Source of the DNA: Actinoallomurus sp.
GTDB taxonomy: Bacteria; Actinomycetota; Actinomycetes; Streptosporangiales; Streptosporangiaceae
NCBI GenBank assembly: GCA_025964625.1
Contig: JAOPYL010000042.1
Location: 18,850 to 82,849, forward strand
Reading direction: 5' to 3'
DNA length: 64,000 nt
This document shows positions 1 through 7,633 of this stretch, piece after piece. The notes under the pieces were generated by a model. It searched no databases and was not told where the DNA came from. It was given only the letters and a program-made list of their open reading frames with translations. Within the stretch, counting starts at the first letter, position 1, and every line of letters begins with the position of its first letter. A program made the translations under genes and the position numbers.

Positions 1-8
1 GACAACCT

Positions 9-54
9 CCGGCCGCGACCGCGTTCCACCCGCGGGTGGAACCGTCGCGGCCGG
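9..54. terminator. Long hairpin downstream of the pyruvyl transferase-like gene
   Basis: Outer arms at 9-19 and 44-54 (CCGGCCGCGAC with GTCGCGGCCGG) enclose a perfect 20-base palindrome at 23-42. Together they form a very stable stem three bases beyond the stop codon of the leftward gene at 57. There is no clear T-tract, so it may act as a GC-rich actinobacterial terminator or as an mRNA 3' stabiliser. Confidence 0.6.
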
Positions 55-56
55 GG

Positions 57-941
57 CTACGCTCCGGTGCCGAGCGCGGTGAGCAGCTCGGCGAGCAGGC
101 CGTCATCGGTGACCGGTGACCGGGCCGCGGCCCGCCCGCCACCGGACAGGCACCAGGCCCACCACCGGTCCAGGGCGCTCTCGGACAGCTCGCCGGCGGT
201 CAGCACGGACGGCCACGACCAGGCCCGCGCCTGCGCGGCCACCTTCGCTCCGCCCGCCACCGGATCTACGGCGAGGACCGGCACGCCGCACCGCAGCGCC
301 GTGACGAGACCGTGCAGCCGGGTGGTCACGATGACGTCGAGGCGCGCCACGACGGACAGCAACTGGTCCGGGGTGGCGAACGAGCGCCAGTCGCACCGGT
401 CCAGGCGGGTGTCCAGCGACAGCCGTGCGCAGTCCCGGCCGGCCAGCCACGATGTCAGCCGGAGATGCACTTCGTCGTGGCGGCGCCGCGCGCCGTACTC
501 TCCCTGCCCGGGCGCCAGCACGACGCCGGCCACCGGCACGGGCCCGGCCGCTCCCAGGGCGGCGAGGTCGCGCCGCGGCGGGGCGCCGGGGGCGTCTCTC
601 GCCAGGACGACGTGGAACCCGGCGGCCGCGGGGTCGCGATGGTCGATCACCGACACGCCGACGGCGATCCGGCGGCACCCGGCGTACCGCTCGTGCAGGT
701 AACGCAGCTGCGGGCCGTGCAGCGGACCGCAGATGAAGATGACGTGGCTGTACGACTCCGGACGCGCGTCTCCGAGCGTCAGCGCACCCGGCCGGAAGAC
801 CGGGCTCCACGCCACGTCACAGGGCAGGTCCGCGAGCGCCGCCCGCACGGCCTCGAGGCTCAGGACGTCGCCGGCGGTGGCCTCCCCGTGCAGGAAGCTG
901 AACCAGCCGGTGAGAAGTATCCGCATCCGGTTCCCTGCCAT
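57..941 (-). CDS. Polysaccharide pyruvyl transferase-like protein
   Basis: A 294-residue cytoplasmic protein starting MAGNRMRILLTGWFSF. The N-terminal strand (ILLTGWFSFLHGEATAGD) and the C-terminal VTTRLHGLVTALRCGVPVLAVD are typical of the polysaccharide pyruvyl transferase (PF04230) fold. In that family the RLH-containing segment forms the donor site of a GT-B-like enzyme. Members put pyruvate ketals on sugars, but many homologues are uncharacterised and may be other sugar transferases. The start at 941 is 2 bases beyond the stop of the DUF4142 gene, so the two are probably co-transcribed; a second in-frame ATG at 926 is possible. The family call is fairly secure, the substrate unknown. Confidence 0.65.
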   Translation of the reverse strand: MAGNRMRILLTGWFSFLHGEATAGDVLSLEAVRAALADLPCDVAWSPVFRPGALTLGDARPESYSHVIFICGPLHGPQLRYLHERYAGCRRIAVGVSVIDHRDPAAAGFHVVLARDAPGAPPRRDLAALGAAGPVPVAGVVLAPGQGEYGARRRHDEVHLRLTSWLAGRDCARLSLDTRLDRCDWRSFATPDQLLSVVARLDVIVTTRLHGLVTALRCGVPVLAVDPVAGGAKVAAQARAWSWPSVLTAGELSESALDRWWAWCLSGGGRAAARSPVTDDGLLAELLTALGTGA

Positions 942-943
942 GG

Positions 944-1498
944 TCAGCCGGTCGGTGCCGCCTTCTCCAGCATGTTCAGGTGCTTGTGGAGGGTCGGGAG
1001 GGCCGCGCGGGCGAGGGCGATCACCTTCGGCGAGGACCCCTCGCGCACCTCCGCCTCGGTGTCGGCGATCATCTTCTTGTGGCCCGCGATCATCAGGGAC
1101 ACGAAGTCGCGATCGAACTGGCTCCCGGACTCGTTCTCGAGCCGCTGGGCGACGGCGAGGTAGTCGCGTCCCGGGGTCCTGGGCAGCTCGACGGCCAGGG
1201 CGTCCGCCACGCGGGTCACCTCGTTGTCGAAGTGGCTGTGGTCCATGATGAACGTGGCTCCGACGCGTCGCACCGCCGCGCTCGAGCCCTTCTTCTCGGC
1301 GAGCTTGCCACCCTGTACTTCCGCCAGGTTGGCCTGGTGGGCCTCTACCAGCCACGAGCGGTCGCGGCTGGAGACGGAGGGCCCAGGCGAGGCCGAGACC
1401 GTTCGCACCGCCTGCGGACCGGTGCCGCTCGTGCCGCATGCCGCGGACGCCGCCAGCAGGAGTGCCACGGTCGCGAGGAAGTACGGATGACGTGTCAT
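944..1498 (-). CDS. DUF4142 secreted lipoprotein-like four-helix protein
   Basis: A 184-residue protein. Its N-terminal export signal (MTRHPYFLATVALLLAASAACGTS) has a Cys just after a small-residue stretch, which looks like a lipobox, so it is probably exported and lipid-anchored. The mature part is helical and matches DUF4142, a ferritin-like four-helix family, with HxxxxxEV-type helices (MDHSHFDNEVTRVADAL) and a second His-bearing helix (MIAGHKKMIADTEAEV). No catalytic role is established for the family. The ATG at 1498 was chosen because AGGAGG lies 6-8 bases upstream. It is the first gene of a probable two-gene unit with the pyruvyl transferase-like gene. Confidence 0.75.
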   Translation of the reverse strand: MTRHPYFLATVALLLAASAACGTSGTGPQAVRTVSASPGPSVSSRDRSWLVEAHQANLAEVQGGKLAEKKGSSAAVRRVGATFIMDHSHFDNEVTRVADALAVELPRTPGRDYLAVAQRLENESGSQFDRDFVSLMIAGHKKMIADTEAEVREGSSPKVIALARAALPTLHKHLNMLEKAAPTG

Positions 1499-1823
1499 GG
1501 AGTGCCTCCTGTGCCCCATCTGGCCGGTCTCACCGGTCTCGCCGGGATATGACGGACTCCGGGCGGGCCCCACCCGCCGGGTGCGGTCCTTGTCACCTGC
1601 GGAGCCCGCTTCTTCGATTGGTGCGATCGGTATCGCTCTACCCGCACGAAGCGACACCATGCCATCGCCGCAAGTCACGACGCCCGGTGCGGCCACCTGT
1701 GGTACCGGGCCGCGGCGCCGCCGCTGAGCGCCGGCCCCGGCCGGGGCCGGATGCGCCGCCGGGCACCCGGCCCGGCACGCGTTTGGCGTTACGCTGTTCC
1801 GGGTCGCACCGGAGGAGAGAACC
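1499..1823. other. Divergent intergenic region with a GC palindrome
   Basis: This 325-base gap separates the leftward DUF4142 gene from a rightward small membrane protein. I see no convincing gene. It holds a perfect 20-base palindrome at 1731-1750 (CCGGCCCCGG followed by CCGGGGCCGG), too far from either gene to be an obvious terminator, and a GGAGG ribosome site at 1811-1815 for the next gene. Confidence 0.5.
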
Positions 1824-1988
1824 TTGAGTGGTCTCGTCACGCTCGCACTGCTGGCGATCTTGTGCGCGTACATCGTCACTCGCGTCATGCGGCGGATGGG
1901 CATGGGTATGTCCCGCAACAGCACCGTCGGCCTCATGTTCGTCTTCGTGCTGGTCGTGCTGATGGTCTGGGGTCAGACGATCAAGTAG
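1824..1988 (+). CDS. Small predicted membrane protein, 54 residues
   Basis: A TTG-initiated frame preceded by GGAGGAGAG at 1811-1819, a strong ribosome site at good spacing. The product begins LSGLVTLALLAILCAYIVTR, continues through a basic Met-rich turn (VMRRMGMGMSRN) and ends in a second hydrophobic helix (GLMFVFVLVVLMVWGQTIK). This predicts a two-helix hairpin in the membrane. It matches no family I can name. The ribosome site, the G/C third positions and the coherent hydrophobic pattern support a real small gene that ATG-only gene finding would miss. Confidence 0.6.
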   Translation: MSGLVTLALLAILCAYIVTRVMRRMGMGMSRNSTVGLMFVFVLVVLMVWGQTIK

Positions 1989-2063
1989 CCGTTTCGTCGA
2001 ACTCCCGGGTGCCCGGCCGCGTCTTACTCGATGCGAAGCCCCGAACGGCCTGGGAGGCGACCT

Positions 2064-2708
2064 GTGTCACAAGCAAGCTCGCAGGCGGCCGAAGCCGCCG
2101 GTCATCTACGCCGCCTTGTGGACTTCGCCGAGCCCCGGCCGGACGACACGTGCCTCGACGTGTCGCTTGGCGCCTCCGCGCTGGCCTCCGCCATCCGTCC
2201 CTCGGTACGGGAGGTCACCAGCGCCGGCATCGGCCCGCTGCCGGAGGGGCCGTTCACGCTGGTGACCGCGCGGCTTACGCTGGCACGCGCGGCGGATCCC
2301 GTCGGGCTGCTGCGCGACATGCTGCGCATCTGCGGAGGGCGCCTCGTGCTCGCCGACCTGGTCCGCACGCGCACCGGCGACGGCAGCCACATCGAGCGAC
2401 TACGCGATCCTGCGCACACCGCGACCCCGACGCCGCCCGAGCTGATCGAACTGCTCAGGAGGGCCGGCGGCACGATGCGCCGGTTCGACGTGTTCACCAT
2501 CGAGCGCCCCGTCGAGCCGTGGCTGGCACAGGCACGCGAGGCCGACCGCATCCGCCGGGAGCTCGCCGCCGAGCTCGACGGCGGCCCCAGGACCGGCGCC
2601 CGTCCTCGCCTCATCGGCCGCGAGCTGTGGTTCGCCCAGTCGTGGGCCTACATCGCCGCCGAACCGGTCAGGCGGCGTCCGCCGGCACCAGCACCGCCGC
2701 GCCGGTGA
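2064..2708 (+). CDS. Class I methyltransferase-like protein with degenerate SAM motif
   Basis: A 214-residue protein from a GTG with GGGAGG at 2052-2057. The layout is that of ubiE/menG-type methyltransferases: an N-terminal helix, [15 protein letters not shown] where motif I should lie, [20 protein letters not shown] as the motif III/helix region, and LVLADLV as strand 5. Motif I lacks the usual GxGxG (it reads DVSLGAS), so SAM binding is doubtful. It may be a catalytically dead or divergent member. The last 41 bases overlap the 3' end of the convergent alcohol dehydrogenase gene. Confidence 0.55.
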   Translation: MSQASSQAAEAAGHLRRLVDFAEPRPDDTCLDVSLGASALASAIRPSVREVTSAGIGPLPEGPFTLVTARLTLARAADPVGLLRDMLRICGGRLVLADLVRTRTGDGSHIERLRDPAHTATPTPPELIELLRRAGGTMRRFDVFTIERPVEPWLAQAREADRIRRELAAELDGGPRTGARPRLIGRELWFAQSWAYIAAEPVRRRPPAPAPPRR

Positions 2709-3669
2709 CGCGATCGGCGGCCAGGTCGGCGAGCGCGCGGTCCGCCTCGTCCAGTGCGTACGGCGTGACCGTCACCTTCAGGCCGAGCCGGTCTGCGAGC
2801 CGCAGGAACTCCTCCCCGTCGGCGCGCGTGTTCGACGTGACGCTGCGGAGCTGCCGCTCCTGGTAGAGATGTGCCTGGTAGTTCAGGGCCGGCACGTCGC
2901 TCAGGTGGATGCCCGCGATGGCGAGCGTGCCGCCGCGGTCGAGGCGTTCGAGGGCGGCCGGCACCAGCTCTCCGGCGGGCGCGAAGATGATCACCGAGTC
3001 GAGGGGCTCGGGGCTGGGATCGAACGAGCCCTGCGCGGACGCCGCCCCGAGCTCCAGGGCCAGCTCGCGGGACGCCTCCGCACGCGTGAACACGTGGACG
3101 GCGGCGCCCCCGGCGATGGCGATCTGCGCGGTCAGATGCCCTGACCCGCCGAATCCCCAGATGCCGAGCCGACCGCCCGGAGGCAGCGCGGCCCGCCGCA
3201 GCGCGCGGTATCCGATGATCCCCGCGCACAGCAGCGGCGCGACCTCCGCGTCCGGCCGCTCGCCGGGCAGCGCGTAGACGTACGCCTCCGGCGCCACGGC
3301 GTACTCGGCGTAGCCGCCATGTGCGTCCCAGCCGGTGTAGACCGAGAACGGGCAGAGGTTCTCCGCACCGCGGCGGCAGTACGCGCACGCGCCGCAGGTA
3401 CCCCGGAGCCAGGCCACGCCGACACGGTCGCCCACCGCGAACCGGGCGCCCGGCGTCACGACCTCACCGACGATCTCGTGGCCGGGCGTCACTCCGGGCA
3501 GGTGCGGCGGGAGGTCCCCCTCGACGACGTGCAGGTCGGTACGGCACACGCCGCAGGCCCGCACCCGCACGAGCAGCTCGCCCGCGGCCGGCTCCGGCAC
3601 ATCGCGCTCGGTGGCCCGCAGCGGCCCCGTGCCGATCGGCCCGGGTCTTCGCACCTCCCACGCCAGCAC
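2668..3669 (-). CDS. Zinc-dependent alcohol dehydrogenase, AdhP/AdhA type
   Basis: A 333-residue medium-chain dehydrogenase. Catalytic zinc ligands are visible in [11 protein letters not shown] and in the [10 protein letters not shown] region. The four structural-zinc cysteines are in [17 protein letters not shown]. The nucleotide-binding fold follows near residue 165, with the glycine turn in [16 protein letters not shown]. The [14 protein letters not shown] and [11 protein letters not shown] segments resemble actinobacterial zinc alcohol dehydrogenases that oxidise or reduce simple alcohols and aldehydes with NAD(P). Length is normal. It converges on, and overlaps by 41 bases, the methyltransferase-like gene. 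The substrate cannot be read from sequence. Confidence 0.85.
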   Translation of the reverse strand: MLAWEVRRPGPIGTGPLRATERDVPEPAAGELLVRVRACGVCRTDLHVVEGDLPPHLPGVTPGHEIVGEVVTPGARFAVGDRVGVAWLRGTCGACAYCRRGAENLCPFSVYTGWDAHGGYAEYAVAPEAYVYALPGERPDAEVAPLLCAGIIGYRALRRAALPPGGRLGIWGFGGSGHLTAQIAIAGGAAVHVFTRAEASRELALELGAASAQGSFDPSPEPLDSVIIFAPAGELVPAALERLDRGGTLAIAGIHLSDVPALNYQAHLYQERQLRSVTSNTRADGEEFLRLADRLGLKVTVTPYALDEADRALADLAADRVTGAAVLVPADAA

Positions 3670-3685
3670 GTGACCAGCCTAATAC

Positions 3686-5947
3686 TCAGGCCTTCAGCGG
3701 GATCTCGAACCAGACGGCCTTGCCGTCGTTGGTGGGCCGCGATCCCCAGCGCGCGGCGAGCTGGTCCACAAGGTAGAGTCCGCGGCCGCCTTCGTCGGTC
3801 TCCCCCGCGCTCCTGATCCGCGGCAGTCGCATGTCGTTGTCGAGCACTTCCACCCAGACCGCTCGCTCACCGCGGCGCAGCCGCAACCTGAAGTCCTTGG
3901 TTCGAGGCTCTCGGCGGGTGGTCAGGTCCGGCAGCTCGTCCCAGGGGTCCTCGAAGCCCACCGGGCCGTCGAGGCCCAGCACCCCCTCGAGGACGAGCTC
4001 ACGGCGCGGGGTCGGCGCATTGGCCGCGTGCAGCACGACGTTCGTGACGACCTCGGAGACGAGCAGGCAGGCGAGCTCGGCCTGCTCGTCGAGCATGCCC
4101 CAGCTGGCGAACGTCTCGGCGGCCATCCGCCGCGCCTCCGAGACCATGATCGGCTCAGCTGGAAAGGACCGCTCCTCGACCTGCAGCCGGGTCGGAGCCG
4201 TACGGACCACGACGATCGCGACGTCGTCGTCGATGTCACCGGGAACGGCCTCGAAGGCCGCGTTGGCGATCGACTCGATGTCCTTGCGGGCGGCCTGCCG
4301 GACCGACTCGCGCAGCAGCTCGCGGGCCTGCTCGCGCGTGTAGTGCTCACCGTCGTCCTTCGGCCGACGCTCGATCAGCCCGTCGGTGTAGAGCACCAGC
4401 GTGGTGCCCGGAGGCAGCTCGCGCATCTCCTCCTCGTAGAGGATGTCGCCGCCGACGCCGGGCTCGCGCACACCGAGCATGACGCCCTTCCCGACGGCCT
4501 CCATGTCGTTGACCTCGCCGTCGATGATCAGCAGCGGGGGTTCGTGCCCGGCGTTCGCGAAGGAGAGCATCCGCGACCAGGCGTCGTACACGAAATACGT
4601 GCAGGACACCAGCGGAGGACGCATCTCCAGCGCTTCGTCCGTGCCGCCACTCCCCGCCTCTCCCGGCGGGTAGCGCCCCGGGCTGATCATCGTGCGCACC
4701 CACTCGTCGAGCTTGAGCAGGATGTCGGCCGGTGGCTTGTCGTCCTGCGCGAAGGCCCGGAGGGCGGCCCGCAGCTGCCCCATCACGGCCGCCGCCCGTG
4801 CGCCGCGGCCCTCCACGTCGCCGATCACCAGGCCGACGCGGCCCGCCGACAGCGGGATGACGTCGTACCAGTCGCCGCCCACCTGGGTCTGGATGCCCTG
4901 ACCGTGCGACTCGAGAGGCCTGGCCGGCTCGTAGCGCCAGGCGATCTCCAGTCCGTCGAGGTGCGGCGGCCGGTCGCCGGGCAGCAGGTTCTTCTGGAAC
5001 GCGAGAGCCGTCTCGCGCTCCTCCTCGAAGAGCATGGCGTTGTCGATGGCCAGCGCGACGCGGCTGGCGATCGCACCGACGAGGTCGCGGTCGAAGCCGT
5101 CGAAGTGCGGGTCGGGCCGGACACTGATACCGGACAGCGCCAGGCTCATCACGCCGAGCACCTCGCCGCGGGCGAGCAGCGGCGCCGCGATCACCGATGT
5201 CACGCCGAGCTCGTCTCCGAGCTGCTTGCTGGCGGCGTTCGGCGCCGTCATCCGCTCGGCCATGACGTCCTCGACGACGACCGCGTCGCGGCGGCTGAGC
5301 GCCTTCGCGCAGAAGTGGCCGGGCGGGTACTCGATCGCCTCGCCGAGCTCGGCCCACGTGCCCGGCGGAGGCACCCAGTCGTTCCCGTGCCGGGAGACCC
5401 GGCGGACGAGCTTCTCGCCGGCGAACAGGTCGATGAAGCAGTGGTCGGCGAACTGCGGCACGAGCGTGTCCGCGACCCTGCGCAGCGTCTGCTGGAGCTC
5501 GAGCGAGGCGGCCAGCCGCTCACCGATGCGTTCGAGGAGGCCGTACCGGTCCTGGTCGCGCTGGTTGCTGCGGAGCGCCTCGCGGGCGAAGATCACTGTC
5601 CCTTCGACCGATCCGGAGGGGTGCCGCAACGGCACGGCGTAGACGCGGGTGTAGACCGTGCTGCCATCGGCGCGGAGATTGCAGAAGGTGCCTTCCCAGA
5701 CCCCGCCCCTCAGGACGTTCCTCGCCAGCTCCTTGGCCAGCTCGTGATCCTCCTCGGCGATGCCGAGGGACAGGATCGAACGGCCGATGTACTCCGAGCC
5801 GCCGAAGCCCAAGAGCGTCTCGGTGAAGGCGTTGCAGTAGATGACGTTGCTGAAGCGATCACAGACGATGACCGCCATCTCCGCCTGGTTCAGCACGCTC
5901 TCCGCCGGCAGCAGCGCGTCGACGGGCGGTTCGCCCCATCGCGTCAT
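3686..5947 (-). CDS. PAS-GAF-SpoIIE phosphatase with anti-sigma-type ATPase domain
   Basis: A 753-residue soluble sensor phosphatase. Domains in order: PAS (about 15-130), GAF (about 145-310, ending AIDNAMLFEEERE), SpoIIE/PP2C serine phosphatase (about 330-570, with GGDWYDVIPL, GDVEGRGARAAAVMG and LYTDGLIERR providing metal ligands), and a C-terminal HATPase_c domain of the SpoIIAB/RsbW type (about 590-750, with SEVVTNVVLHA as the N box and GGRGLYLVDQLA as a G box). The design couples a ligand or redox signal to dephosphorylation of an anti-anti-sigma factor, while the ATPase domain can act as its kinase or as an anti-sigma factor. No antagonist gene lies next to it. The upstream gene is the DtxR-type repressor on the same strand, 96 bases away. 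Confidence 0.9.
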   Translation of the reverse strand: MTRWGEPPVDALLPAESVLNQAEMAVIVCDRFSNVIYCNAFTETLLGFGGSEYIGRSILSLGIAEEDHELAKELARNVLRGGVWEGTFCNLRADGSTVYTRVYAVPLRHPSGSVEGTVIFAREALRSNQRDQDRYGLLERIGERLAASLELQQTLRRVADTLVPQFADHCFIDLFAGEKLVRRVSRHGNDWVPPPGTWAELGEAIEYPPGHFCAKALSRRDAVVVEDVMAERMTAPNAASKQLGDELGVTSVIAAPLLARGEVLGVMSLALSGISVRPDPHFDGFDRDLVGAIASRVALAIDNAMLFEEERETALAFQKNLLPGDRPPHLDGLEIAWRYEPARPLESHGQGIQTQVGGDWYDVIPLSAGRVGLVIGDVEGRGARAAAVMGQLRAALRAFAQDDKPPADILLKLDEWVRTMISPGRYPPGEAGSGGTDEALEMRPPLVSCTYFVYDAWSRMLSFANAGHEPPLLIIDGEVNDMEAVGKGVMLGVREPGVGGDILYEEEMRELPPGTTLVLYTDGLIERRPKDDGEHYTREQARELLRESVRQAARKDIESIANAAFEAVPGDIDDDVAIVVVRTAPTRLQVEERSFPAEPIMVSEARRMAAETFASWGMLDEQAELACLLVSEVVTNVVLHAANAPTPRRELVLEGVLGLDGPVGFEDPWDELPDLTTRREPRTKDFRLRLRRGERAVWVEVLDNDMRLPRIRSAGETDEGGRGLYLVDQLAARWGSRPTNDGKAVWFEIPLKA

Positions 5948-6043
5948 GGGCCTGCCACCTTGCCGTCGTTCACTGGGCCCCCCGTACCGTCCCCTTCACT
6001 ATTGAACGACGAACCAGGCGCCGGGATACGTGGAACGGCCAAC

Positions 6044-6748
6044 TCAGCGCTTGGATACGAAGACGTGGGAGGCGATCCGGCTGGGGAGCTCCGTCGAGGG
6101 GCTGTCGGCTTCATTGTCGCGCGTCACCCGGACACCATCGTCGCCTGTGGCAAGCGTTACCTCACGTCCCGGTTGTATCCCGATCTGCTTCAGTTTAAGC
6201 ATGAGCGCCGTGTCGCTCTGAACCTGCTCGCTGATCCGCCGGACGACCACGGTCGTGCCGGTCGCCGTCGCGACGTCGGTCATGACCGCCAGCGGCTCGC
6301 CCTGAGGCATGGCGGACACGTCGGCGCCCAGCTCGGCCAGGCCGGGAATGGGGTTGCCGTGCGGGCAGGTCGACGGGTCGCCGAGCAGGATCACGAGCCG
6401 CCGCTCCACCTCTTCGGACATCACGTGCTCCCAGCGGCAGGCCTCGACGTGGACCTCTTCCCAGGGGAGCCCGATGACGTTGACGAGGAGACATTCGGCC
6501 AGCCGGTGTTTGCGCATCACGCGGACCGCCAGGGACCGGCCGGTCTCGGTCAGGTCGAGGTGGCGGTCGCCCTCGACCTTCACGAGCCCGTCGCGCTCCA
6601 TCCGGGCCACGGTCTGGCTGACGGTCGGGCCACTCTGCGACAACCGCTCGGCGATGCGCGCGCGAAGGGGCACGATGCCCTCTTCCTCGAGCTCGAAGAT
6701 CGTGCGGAGATACATCTCCGTCGTGTCGATCAGGCCGTGTGCGGTCAA
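6044..6748 (-). CDS. ideR: Iron-dependent repressor, DtxR/IdeR family
   Basis: A 234-residue metal-responsive repressor. The N-terminal winged helix is MYLRTIFELEEEGIVPLRAR with recognition helix SGPTVSQTVARMERDGL. The dimerisation/metal domain carries RKHRLAECLLVNVIGLPW and EACRWEHVMSEEVE, holding the Cys, Glu and His of the primary site, plus the His and Glu of the ancillary site. An SH3-like domain follows (about 150-234). Full length and the SH3 domain favour the Fe(II) IdeR/DmdR type over short MntR types. Such proteins repress siderophore and iron-uptake genes when Fe(II) is bound. I find no iron box (TTAGGTTAGGCTAACCTAA-like) in the window, so its targets are elsewhere. Confidence 0.9.
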   Translation of the reverse strand: MTAHGLIDTTEMYLRTIFELEEEGIVPLRARIAERLSQSGPTVSQTVARMERDGLVKVEGDRHLDLTETGRSLAVRVMRKHRLAECLLVNVIGLPWEEVHVEACRWEHVMSEEVERRLVILLGDPSTCPHGNPIPGLAELGADVSAMPQGEPLAVMTDVATATGTTVVVRRISEQVQSDTALMLKLKQIGIQPGREVTLATGDDGVRVTRDNEADSPSTELPSRIASHVFVSKR

Positions 6749-6827
6749 TGCGCCCTCCAGTTTCGCCCTTTGATGCTACGGCCGAACGTGACCGCTCAGG
6801 GAACCCGTAGCGGCAAGGAGGATCCTT

Positions 6828-6881
6828 GTGTGTTCATATACCCGAACATCGGCCGTGGATGTGGTCTTCCCTCCCGGTTGA
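6828..6881 (+). CDS. Possible 17-residue leader peptide before udgX
   Basis: A GTG at 6828 lies 6 bases after a perfect AAGGAGG (6815-6821), the best ribosome site in this intergenic region, and opens a short frame (VCSYTRTSAVDVVFPPG) ending 30 bases before the glycosylase ATG. The glycosylase itself has only a weak site, so the short frame might be a translated leader or upstream coupling peptide. The alternative TTG at 6826 runs into the glycosylase out of frame. Evidence is limited to the ribosome site. Confidence 0.3.
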   Translation: MCSYTRTSAVDVVFPPG

Positions 6882-6911
6882 TCCCGTTTCTTCAGTAGGT
6901 TGGGCCACGCC

Positions 6912-7559
6912 ATGTCACCCTTCGAAGGAGCCGGCCGCTACCTGCCTCCGGGGGCAGGTCTCGACGGGCTGCGTCGCGCCGCCGCGGGCTGCCAGGGCTG
7001 CGATCTCCACGCGGACGCCACCCAGACCGTCTTCGGCTCGGGCTCCGCGTCCGCACGCGTCGTGCTGGTCGGCGAGCAGCCCGGCGACCAGGAGGACCGG
7101 CAGGGCGCGCCGTTCGTCGGCCCGGCCGGCAAACTGCTGGACACGGCCCTGGCCGACGCGGGAATCGACCGCGCCGACGCGTACGTCACCAACACGGTCA
7201 AGCACTTCAGGTTCAGCCGGTCCGGCACGGGGACGCGCCGCATCCACCAGACCCCGGACGCGGCCCAGGTGGCGGCCTGCCGCCCATGGTTGTCCGCCGA
7301 ACTGTGCGTCATCGACCCCGAGATGATCGTGCTCCTGGGCGCGACGGCCGCCAAGGCACTGCTCGGCCCCTCGTTCCGGGTCACGAGGCAACGGGGCCGG
7401 CTCATCACCCGGCCGCCGCTCGACGACGAGGCCGCGACGCAGAACGGCTTCTACCTGGCTACCATCCACCCGTCGGCGGTGCTGCGCGCCGACGACCGTG
7501 ACGCCGCGTACGCGGGCCTGGTCTCCGACCTGCGGGTCGCCGCCGAGGCCCTCCGCTGA
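6912..7559 (+). CDS. udgX: Uracil-DNA glycosylase of the UdgX family
   Basis: A 215-residue family 4-like uracil-DNA glycosylase. GCQGCDL at the N terminus carries Fe-S cysteines. Motif A is GEQPGDQEDRQGAPFVGPAG. The UdgX-specific R-loop is present as TGTRRIHQTP, matching the (K/R)RRIH loop whose His forms a covalent bond to the abasic product. Motif B is ATIHPSAVLR. In UdgX the enzyme removes uracil and stays cross-linked to DNA, presumably marking or shielding it. The ATG at 6912 was chosen over the TTG at 6900, which has AGG directly abutting it. The gene diverges from the iron repressor and may share its promoter region. The call is secure because the R-loop is diagnostic. Confidence 0.88.
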   Translation: MSPFEGAGRYLPPGAGLDGLRRAAAGCQGCDLHADATQTVFGSGSASARVVLVGEQPGDQEDRQGAPFVGPAGKLLDTALADAGIDRADAYVTNTVKHFRFSRSGTGTRRIHQTPDAAQVAACRPWLSAELCVIDPEMIVLLGATAAKALLGPSFRVTRQRGRLITRPPLDDEAATQNGFYLATIHPSAVLRADDRDAAYAGLVSDLRVAAEALR

Positions 7560-7633
7560 CCGGTCGGCTCCCTCATGCCTCACCGTCCGCCGTCACCGTC
7601 ACAACGCCCTCACCGGCGGAGTCACCGGCACGG

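Noticed and set aside
4028..6898. A 956-codon plus-strand frame.
   Set aside because: It is antisense to the phosphatase and the iron repressor, and it shows no domain.
6749..6911. An iron box for IdeR in the ideR-udgX gap.
   Set aside because: No 19-base TTAGGTTAGGCTAACCTAA-like palindrome is present, even with several mismatches.
6826..7326. A 166-codon TTG frame overlapping udgX.
   Set aside because: Only its first codons have a ribosome site. The remainder is an out-of-frame shadow of the UdgX sequence, so only the short GTG frame at 6828 is kept, at low confidence.
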